Part shown: in pieces, positions 4,971-5,170 of the stretch
Layout: every line of letters begins with the position of its first letter
Position numbering within the stretch: the stretch's first letter is position 1
NCBI GenBank assembly: GCA_009776715.1
Contig: WRNF01000178.1
Span: forward strand, 1 to 5,170
DNA length: 5,170 nt
Source: Treponema sp.
GTDB lineage: Bacteria; Spirochaetota; Spirochaetia; Treponematales; Breznakiellaceae
Reading direction: 5' to 3'
The notes under the pieces: model-generated
What the model was told of the DNA's origin: nothing
The model's database searches: none
What the model saw: the letters and a program-made list of their open reading frames with translations, nothing else
Translations under genes and position numbers: made by a program

Positions 4971-5163
4971 GCGCATCCGCCTGCGAAAGCAATAAAGGGC
5001 GTGGTGTGGAAAGGCGCCTTAGAGGGGGCGGCGCCTGGATTGGTATTTGGCAAAACGCCGTGCCGTAAAAAGCGGCAAGGCTGCAGGGAAGGGGAGAGAG
5101 AGGCAAGGCGCTGGCCTGGCAAAAGCCGGTCAGCAAGCGAAGGGTCCGTGGAGGCACGGGCCC
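4971..5163 (+). ncRNA. Candidate structured RNA (hairpin-dense GC-rich segment, family not recognised)
   Basis: Successive hairpins fill this segment. TGC-GAAA-GCA (4982-4991) has a GNRA tetraloop. AGGCGCC with GGCGCCT (5012-5018 and 5030-5036) has an 11-base loop. GCC-G-TGCCG pairs with CGGCA-A-GGC (5057-5081) around an A-rich loop. GCTGGCC-T-GGC closes an AAAA loop against GCC-GGTCAGC (5110-5134). GGGTCCGTG with CACGGGCCC (5142-5163) has a GAGG loop and one G-U pair. A purine-rich single-stranded stretch lies between the third and fourth (5085-5105). I compared it by eye with RNase P RNA, tmRNA, SRP RNA, 6S RNA and T-box leaders and saw none of their signature motifs. The 3' end may lie beyond the window. 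It could instead be a cluster of palindromic repeats and not an RNA gene; no protein gene is supported here. Confidence 0.3.
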
Positions 5164-5170
5164 CGCAGCG

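Noticed and set aside
4840..5157. Minus-strand reading frame of 105 codons
   Set aside because: It runs through the poly-A/T block (giving a run of Phe and Lys) and through GC-rich hairpins. It has no ribosome site and no recognisable domain, and its composition follows the base content.
5001..5170. Plus-strand open frame from GTG at 5001 to the right edge (56 codons)
   Set aside because: It is rich in Arg and Gly with many AGG, AGA and GGG codons unlike the real genes here, and it simply tracks the GC-rich hairpins. An AGGG upstream gives only weak start support.
4971..5170. RNase P RNA, tmRNA, SRP RNA, 6S RNA, T-box leader or rRNA leader
   Set aside because: None of the signature motifs of these RNAs that I know could be found on either strand; the segment stays unassigned.

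Overview
The window looks like chromosomal DNA from a spirochete, most likely a Treponema of the termite-gut or free-living kind. The reasons are the style of the partial lipoprotein (loose lipobox, followed by an 'EIAWANAAKLTV' stretch), the RNase Z subtype (MPLPNR and CEGMF motifs), a NadE with an SGGKDST loop, and a six-helix chemoreceptor. The genus is inferred from general impression, not from a search.

Layout. Minus strand, 1-367: the start of a lipoprotein gene that runs off the left edge, with its own near-consensus promoter at 399-427. 431-626: a composite repeat whose core is an inverted repeat built from CACGGATT units. Minus strand, 635-1564: rnz, tRNA 3'-end processing RNase Z. 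1565-1631: a short divergent promoter region. Plus strand, 1632-2408: nadE, ammonia-dependent NAD synthetase, carrying an 18-bp in-frame tandem repeat just before its ATP-binding loop. 2421-2667: a GC-rich hairpin followed by a second copy of the composite repeat in the same orientation. Minus strand, 2672-4534: a methyl-accepting chemotaxis protein. 4565-5170: a 600-base stretch with no convincing protein gene. It holds the MCP promoter, a terminator-like hairpin, runs of A8/T10, a TTGACA promoter and about 190 bases of GC-rich, hairpin-dense DNA up to the window edge.

The genes are not an obvious pathway. rnz and nadE are housekeeping genes sharing a divergent promoter region, the MCP is an orphan receptor with no che genes beside it, and the lipoprotein is probably surface-exposed. 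What ties the window together is repeats. Two diverged copies of the same roughly 200-bp module lie within 10 bases of the stop codons of two minus-strand genes, and three separate tandem duplications (15, 18 and 21 bp, all multiples of three) sit in frame inside genes.

The two items most worth following are the composite repeat family and the right-edge region (4864-5170), which has the layout of a strongly transcribed structured RNA. The latter is an inference from promoter-like sequence and hairpins only; I could not match it to a known RNA family.
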